A stretch of DNA of 18,559 nt from an uncultured Ellagibacter sp. (lineage in GTDB: Bacteria; Actinomycetota; Coriobacteriia; Coriobacteriales; Eggerthellaceae), in contig NZ_CAKUAL010000042.1 in NCBI RefSeq assembly GCF_934636505.1, positions 1-18,559 of the forward strand. The letters are read 5' to 3'. Position 1 is the stretch's first letter, and each line of letters begins with the position of its first letter. Below the pieces are notes generated by a model. It worked only from the letters and a program-made list of their open reading frames with translations, was not told the origin of the DNA and did no database searches. Positions 14,353-18,559 of the stretch are shown here, in pieces. Both the position numbers and the translations under genes were made by a program.

Positions 14353-15501
14353 ATGGCGACATTGAACACCGAGGTACTTGAATGGGCCGTTGCCCGCAGC
14401 GGCCTTTCCGACGAGCAAATCGTCAAGGCATTCCCCAAGTACCACGCTTGGCTCGACGGCTCCTGGAAACCGACCGTCAAGCAGTTGCGCGACTTCGCGA
14501 GCAGGATGCACGTGAGCGTGAGCGAGCTCTTCGCGAGCGACCTGCCCGATTACGCGCTGCAAATCGCGGACTTCCGTACGATCGACGATGCGCCCGCGCA
14601 AGATCCGAGCCCCGAGCTCTTCGATACCGTCGATGCCATGATGGCCCGACAGGAATGGATGAGGAATTATTTCCTGCACGAGGGATATGCCCCCATCGAC
14701 TTCGTTGGATCTTATGCCGGTGCGCCGCTGGTCGAGAAGACGAGAGACAGAATAGTTAGTGATCTGCACGATTTTTTGAGCCTAGGTGAGAGTTGGGCCG
14801 CCTCCTGCAAAACGGTTGCGGAGGCGCTTAAGACGCTCAAGGATCGCGTAGAGACCGCTGGCGTATCCGTGGCAATCAACGGCGTGGTGAACGATAACAC
14901 GCATCGCGTCCTGAAGACCGACGAGTTCAGGGGCTTCGTCCTGGCAGACAGCATGGCGCCGATCATCTTCGTCAACGGGCGCGACACCAAGAGCGCACAG
15001 ATCTTCACGCTTGTACACGAGTTGTGCCACCTTGCCTTCGCCCAGACTGGCGTGAGCAATGCGCCGGACGACGAAGATAGCGACATTGCTATGGAGCGGT
15101 TCTGCAACGCCGTCGCTGCCGACTTCCTTGTGCCGATGGGCATACTTGCGAACTGGGTCGATGGCGGTGCAGGTGATGCGTACTCCGCCTTGCAGGCTGT
15201 TACACGCGCCTGCAAGGTCAACTTCGTCGTGGTGGCGAGGAGAGCCAAGGATGCAGGACTTATCGACGAAGACACCTTCTTTCGTGCATATAGGTGCTAC
15301 AAGGATAGCATGGTCGAGGTCGCCAAGCCCGGCAAGGGCGGCGGCAACTACTTCAACACCAAACAATACAAGCTTGGGTCCGTGTTTTCCGAGGCCGTAC
15401 TCGCTGCGGTGCACTCCGATTACCTAAGCTATCGCGACGCCTACGACCTCACTGGCATGAGCGCGCCGAGCTTCAAGACTTACTTCGAAGAGGTGGCGTA
15501 A
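14353..15501 (+). CDS. XRE/ImmA-IrrE family Zn metallopeptidase (putative antitoxin/regulator)
   Basis: This 382-residue protein combines an N-terminal XRE-like helical domain (about 5-65; KPTVKQLRDFASRMHVSVSELF is typical of such domains) with an ImmA/IrrE peptidase domain. The latter shows IIFVNGRDTKSAQIFTLVHELCHLAF, whose HELCH (222-226) gives the HExxH zinc site, then MERFCNAVAADFLVP with the third ligand E248. ImmA-type peptidases cleave repressors. XRE-COG2856 fusions are recurrent partners of toxin-like genes and mobile elements. The start is supported by AGGAGGGGAGG just before the ATG. The DUF4411 gene begins 2 bases after its stop, so both are co-translated; antitoxin action is inferred from this pairing. 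Confidence 0.92.
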   Translation: MATLNTEVLEWAVARSGLSDEQIVKAFPKYHAWLDGSWKPTVKQLRDFASRMHVSVSELFASDLPDYALQIADFRTIDDAPAQDPSPELFDTVDAMMARQEWMRNYFLHEGYAPIDFVGSYAGAPLVEKTRDRIVSDLHDFLSLGESWAASCKTVAEALKTLKDRVETAGVSVAINGVVNDNTHRVLKTDEFRGFVLADSMAPIIFVNGRDTKSAQIFTLVHELCHLAFAQTGVSNAPDDEDSDIAMERFCNAVAADFLVPMGILANWVDGGAGDAYSALQAVTRACKVNFVVVARRAKDAGLIDEDTFFRAYRCYKDSMVEVAKPGKGGGNYFNTKQYKLGSVFSEAVLAAVHSDYLSYRDAYDLTGMSAPSFKTYFEEVA

Positions 15502-15503
15502 CG

Positions 15504-15986
15504 TTGGAGCGCTACCTTCTTGACTCAAACATCTTCATCCAGAGCGAGCACAACTTACCGCAGGATATCTTCGAGGGTTTCTGGCGTGAGCTGGGGAGCC
15601 TGCTCGAAATGGGCACGGCGGTGCTGCACCAAACGGTGGCCGACGAGCTGAAGCGCAAGCAGGACCCTTTGGCTAACTGGATCGAGGGCCTGAGCGGAAT
15701 TAAGACAATGGCACCGAGCGAGGAGACGCTCGAAAAATATTTGGAGGTGTGCTCTTGGGCCGACGGGCAAGGCTACGACTCTCGGGCGCTCCGCGAGTTC
15801 AAAGCCGAGTCCCGCGCCGACGCCTGGCTGTGTGCTGAGGCGCTGGCAAGCGACCTCACCCTGGTGACCTATGAGACGGCATCGAACTCCATCAGGAAGG
15901 TCAAGATCCCCAACGTCTGCGCAGGAATGGGCATCCGCTGCATCAATGGGTTCGACTTTATGCGCGTCCAAGGTTTCCGTTTCTAG
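15504..15986 (+). CDS. DUF4411 PIN-like domain protein (putative RNase toxin)
   Basis: The 160-residue protein starts at TTG (15504), two bases after the ImmA-like stop; GAGGTGG inside the end of the upstream gene supplies the ribosome binding site. It begins MERYLLDSNIFIQ, the first PIN-type motif with D7, and has VADELKRK (E48) and FKAESRADAWLCAEAL (D106), then LTLVTYE. These positions fit the acidic metal-binding set of PIN nucleases, and the start and end match the DUF4411 family. PIN toxins usually cut RNA. The tight linkage to an XRE/ImmA protein is a known pairing for DUF4411, so a toxin-antitoxin role is likely but unproven. Confidence 0.85.
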   Translation: MERYLLDSNIFIQSEHNLPQDIFEGFWRELGSLLEMGTAVLHQTVADELKRKQDPLANWIEGLSGIKTMAPSEETLEKYLEVCSWADGQGYDSRALREFKAESRADAWLCAEALASDLTLVTYETASNSIRKVKIPNVCAGMGIRCINGFDFMRVQGFRF

Positions 15987-16291
15987 CCAGTTGACGCTTC
16001 GCCGCATACCCTGGCCTCTAGGTCAGGCGTACGTGGGTAAGCTGGAGAGGGCTAGCGGACCGGGCGGTTGTGCTTAGGGTGTGCGGCAGAAAAACATCCC
16101 CCCATATCCTCTATTCGCCTGAGCGGTGGCGGCATATGACGACGTGGAGTCGTCCTTGCAAGTGACCACCCTGTTTTTCTTGAAGCAAACAAACCTTTTA
16201 CCTGCCTTTTCTTGGTGCTCTGCTTGCTTTCATCTAGGTATAGACCTATAATGATTCTTACTATGACAAAGCTATGTCCTTGGGAGGTGTC
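15987..16291. other. 305-bp intergenic region between the toxin-like gene and the restriction operon
   Basis: No gene is seen. It contains an imperfect hairpin 23 bases after the DUF4411 stop (CCTGGCCT/AGGTCAGG, 16009-16026; one G-U pair) and a 6-bp hairpin GACGAC/GTCGTC (16138-16143 and 16149-16154). The right end holds the promoter/operator described separately. A T-run (16172-16178) is too far from either stem to make a convincing terminator. Confidence 0.45.
16224..16252 (+). promoter_or_regulatory. Promoter with overlapping operator of the restriction-modification operon
   Basis: TATAAT (16247-16252) lies 17 bases after TTGCTT (16224-16229), a moderate -35. The inverted repeat TAGGT (16235-16239) / ACCTA (16244-16248) runs from the spacer into the -10 box, so a bound repressor would block RNA polymerase. 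The first gene downstream encodes a small ribbon-helix-helix-like protein, the obvious candidate binder. Confidence 0.6.
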
Positions 16292-16519
16292 ATGCCGTCA
16301 GAAGCTCAAAAGCGGGCCGATCGTAAGTACAAGCACGACAAGACCCAGCAGTTCTGCCTGCGGTTTTATCCCGCCGAAGAGGAGATCTGGTCATTCCTCT
16401 CTGCGCAGGAGAACAAGCAGGGGTTTCTTAAAGATTTGATTAGCCGCGCGATGGGCGTCGCGTCGGACAGCCCCGCGCACGTTGGCAGCAACACCAAGGT
16501 CGGAAGGACGGAATCGTAA
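16292..16519 (+). CDS. Small ribbon-helix-helix-like (Arc-type) protein, putative operon regulator
   Basis: The start is taken at the ATG at 16292, four bases after GGGAGGT (16282-16288), giving 75 residues; an in-frame ATG at 16274 lacks a site. The N-terminus is highly basic (SEAQKRADRKYKHDK). It is followed by a short strand and helices (TQQFCLRFYPAEEEIWSFL, then GFLKDLISRAM), as expected for a ribbon-helix-helix DNA-binding fold. Similar small proteins are common in Coriobacteria and Clostridia. Its stop overlaps the ATG of the nuclease-methylase gene by one base (TAATG), so the two are translationally coupled. That points to a controller role comparable to C proteins of restriction systems. 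The fold assignment is from pattern only. Confidence 0.75.
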   Translation: MPSEAQKRADRKYKHDKTQQFCLRFYPAEEEIWSFLSAQENKQGFLKDLISRAMGVASDSPAHVGSNTKVGRTES

Positions 16520-18498
16520 TGTCGCAAGTGAGCAAGGCTTCGGTCATCCAGCCGGAGACCATACTGGACTTTATCGACGGTGTGACACAGCGCAGGGACA
16601 CACCCGAGGAGCGTGTGCGCCAGGAAATCTTGAAGTCCCTCGTTCGCGAGTACGGCTACAAGAAGGAGCAGATCGGGGTCGAGGAGTCGATCAAATTCGG
16701 CAGCAACCGCAAGGCGGTCGATATCGCCATCTGGGAGCCCGGCAAGACCCATACCCAAGAGAACATCTACACCATCGTCGAGTGCAAGGACCCCAAGACC
16801 AAGGCAAAGGGCAAGAAAGACGGCGTGGACCAGATGCATTCCTATGCGTCTGCCTGCATGAATTCAACCTATGGCATGTGGACCAACGGCGACGAGCTGC
16901 TTATCTTCCGTTACGTGGTGGACGATGCCGGTAAGCGCGTCCCCGAAGCCGTACCCGACCTACCGCATGCCGGTGGCGAGGTGCCCGACGACGCACCTCG
17001 CTTCGACCAGCTGCGCCCCGCCGCCAGCGACTCACTGCTATACTCATTCCGCCGTTGCCACAACTACATCGCCGGAAACCAAGGCATCCAAAAGGCCGAA
17101 GCATTCCTTGAACTGCTTAAGATTATCTTCTGCAAAATCCAGGACGAGCGCGACTCCGAGACGCCGACGTTCTACATCACGCCGACCGAACGCCAGGGCG
17201 CCGCGGGCAAGAATAAGTGCCGTAAGCGCATCGAGGCACTCTTTGGAAACGTCAAGCAGTCGTACGAGACCATCTTCAAGGCCGATGAGCACATCGCACT
17301 AACCGACGACGTGCTCGCCTACATCGTGGCGCAGCTGCAAATGTATTCCCTGCTCGAGAGCGACGTGGACGTTAAGGGCCACGCGTACGAGACAATCGTG
17401 GGTTCCAACCTGCGCGGCGACAAGGGCCAGTTCTTCACGCCGCGCAACATGTGCCACATGATGGTGCGGATGGTCGACCCGTCCGAAAACGACGTCATCC
17501 TCGACCCTGCCATGGGCACCTGCGGCTTTCTGGTCACGGCCATGAACTACGTGCTCGAGAAGATCAGAGACTCCGTCGAGGCGAGCGGGCGTAGCAAGGC
17601 CGCCAAGCAAGAGGCACTGGTCGCGCGCAAGCGCGAGTTCCTGTCCAAGCATATCGTAGGCATCGACTTCGACCCCATCCTGGTGCGCGCCTCCAAGATG
17701 AACATGGTCATGAATAACGACGGCGCAGGACAGTTGTTTCACGTCAACTCGCTCGAGCCGTTCTCGGGCTTTGAGCCCAAGCTGCAGAAGGCGCTGCGCC
17801 TGGACGCCGCCGACGTCGCGGCAAATAAGGCACTGCAGCCGGGGCACGGCGTTACGGCGATTATGACCAACCCGCCTTTTGGCTCCAAGATTCCCATCGA
17901 AGACCCGGCGATTCTGGAATCCTTCGACCTTGGACACACCTGGTCGTGGTCCGAGGAGGATGCCGAGTGGAGGATGGAACCCAAGCTCTTCTCATCCCAG
18001 CCGCCCGAGATCCTCTTCATCGAGCGATGCGTCCGCCTGCTTGAGCCCGGCGTGGGCGTGGCGGCGCTCGTCATCCCCAATGGCATCCTGGGCAATCCAG
18101 GCCTCGGCTACGTGCGCCAGTGGATTTTGCGCCATGCACAGATCCTGGGCTCGGTGGACATGCACCCGGACGCCTTCCAGCCCAACGTGGGCGTGCAGAC
18201 ATCCGTCCTTGTGCTGCGGCGCTGGGACAGCGAGGAAGAGGCGTACTGCAAGGACGGCACCTTCCAGGATTACAAGATATTCATGGCCATCTGCGACCAC
18301 GTGGGGCACGACAAACGCGGACAGACCACCTACGTGCGCGACGATGACGGCTACCCAATCGTACGGGAGCAGACCACCGCAGTGACGGGCAAGGTGGGCT
18401 CCGAGGAGGAGAGCGGCCACACTTCGACGGAGCGTGTGGTGGATGACGAGACGATGGCAATAGCCGATGCCTTCCTTGAATGGAGGCGCGACCAATGA
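16519..18498 (+). CDS. Nuclease-methyltransferase fusion: HsdR-N PD-(D/E)XK domain plus HsdM-like N6-adenine methylase (BcgI-like RM chain)
   Basis: The 659-residue protein has two catalytic parts. Residues about 25-140 form an HsdR N-terminal type nuclease domain: EERVRQEILKSL, VDIAIW (D68) and IVECKDPK (E88-x-K90), a PD-(D/E)XK site, followed by QMHSYA. Residues about 180-560 form an HsdM-type gamma-class methyltransferase: GQFFTPRN (303-310), ILDPAMGTCGFL (motif I, 327-338), GIDFDPILVRASKMN, and catalytic NPPF (motif IV, 451-454), then FIERCVRLLEPGVGVAALVIPNG. Ordinary HsdM is about 500 residues without a nuclease. The size and design match the BcgI RM subunit, which pairs with a separate S subunit and cuts both sides of its site. 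A gene starting within its stop codon (ATGA) is the likely S subunit. Type I-like use with a distant motor subunit cannot be excluded. Confidence 0.92.
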   Translation: MSQVSKASVIQPETILDFIDGVTQRRDTPEERVRQEILKSLVREYGYKKEQIGVEESIKFGSNRKAVDIAIWEPGKTHTQENIYTIVECKDPKTKAKGKKDGVDQMHSYASACMNSTYGMWTNGDELLIFRYVVDDAGKRVPEAVPDLPHAGGEVPDDAPRFDQLRPAASDSLLYSFRRCHNYIAGNQGIQKAEAFLELLKIIFCKIQDERDSETPTFYITPTERQGAAGKNKCRKRIEALFGNVKQSYETIFKADEHIALTDDVLAYIVAQLQMYSLLESDVDVKGHAYETIVGSNLRGDKGQFFTPRNMCHMMVRMVDPSENDVILDPAMGTCGFLVTAMNYVLEKIRDSVEASGRSKAAKQEALVARKREFLSKHIVGIDFDPILVRASKMNMVMNNDGAGQLFHVNSLEPFSGFEPKLQKALRLDAADVAANKALQPGHGVTAIMTNPPFGSKIPIEDPAILESFDLGHTWSWSEEDAEWRMEPKLFSSQPPEILFIERCVRLLEPGVGVAALVIPNGILGNPGLGYVRQWILRHAQILGSVDMHPDAFQPNVGVQTSVLVLRRWDSEEEAYCKDGTFQDYKIFMAICDHVGHDKRGQTTYVRDDDGYPIVREQTTAVTGKVGSEEESGHTSTERVVDDETMAIADAFLEWRRDQ

Positions 18499-18559
18499 CG
18501 AACGCACCTTTGGTGAAGAGCATCCGGCTTTCCACCGTGCTGGGCGGCGACGTGCGGCT
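18495..18559 (+). CDS. Start of a gene coupled to the nuclease-methylase, probably the S (specificity) subunit; truncated by window edge
   Basis: An ATG at 18495 overlaps the TGA of the preceding gene (ATGA) and the frame stays open to the window end (21 codons, beginning MTNAPLVKSIRLSTVLGG). This fragment is too short for any domain. The specificity-subunit call rests only on position: HsdM-like and BcgI-like chains are usually followed by their S gene. Confidence 0.6.
   Translation, partial: MTNAPLVKSIRLSTVLGGDVR

Noticed and set aside
1..18559. CRISPR array or insertion sequence
   Set aside because: No regularly spaced repeats, no transposase or integrase coding sequence, and no terminal inverted repeats with target duplication were seen.

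Overview
The window reads as chromosomal DNA from a GC-rich anaerobic actinobacterium. The best fit is an Eggerthellaceae-type member of the Coriobacteriia (Eggerthella, Gordonibacter or a relative). This is inferred from the gene mix (a molybdopterin oxidoreductase beside a TetR regulator, DHA2 transporters, an AGCS symporter, a selenocysteine-dependent radical SAM cassette) and from strong GC bias at third codon positions. No rRNA or tRNA gene is visible, so the genus is not fixed.

Layout. Positions 1-1685 hold the start of a molybdopterin oxidoreductase on the minus strand, cut by the window edge, facing a TetR-type regulator; the space between them holds a 9-bp inverted repeat. Positions 1964-4393, all minus, carry a single-domain MGMT-type alkyltransferase and a two-gene operon (DHA2-like MFS transporter, then a CBS-pair protein). 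An ArsC-fold protein with no cysteine follows (4913-5254, plus). Next comes a MarR regulator with a second DHA2-like transporter (8044-5417, minus), then an AGCS sodium:amino-acid symporter (8477-10012, plus).

Positions 10125-11546 (minus) hold the most striking locus: an AhpD/carboxymuconolactone-decarboxylase-like protein followed by an ArsS/rSAM_SeCys-type radical SAM enzyme. The apparent stop of the radical SAM gene (TGA at 10145-10143) is very probably a selenocysteine codon. It is followed in frame by Gly-Gly-Ser-Thr-Ala and TAG, and by a compact hairpin whose loop reads GGUCU, the loop sequence of the E. coli fdhF SECIS. galE (11768-12901) and a Gph-like HAD phosphatase (13689-13024) come next, separated by a bidirectional terminator.

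From about 13.7 kb to the right edge the content turns accessory. A 660-bp stretch without a convincing gene leads into an XRE/ImmA-IrrE Zn-peptidase gene paired with a DUF4411 PIN-like gene, which looks like a toxin-antitoxin pair. It is followed by a small ribbon-helix-helix-like protein translationally coupled to a 659-residue polypeptide that joins an HsdR-type PD-(D/E)XK nuclease domain to an N6-adenine methyltransferase. That protein is coupled by an ATGA overlap to a further gene that runs off the window, probably a specificity subunit. The arrangement resembles BcgI-type restriction-modification (nuclease-methylase chain plus separate S chain), here with a candidate built-in repressor.
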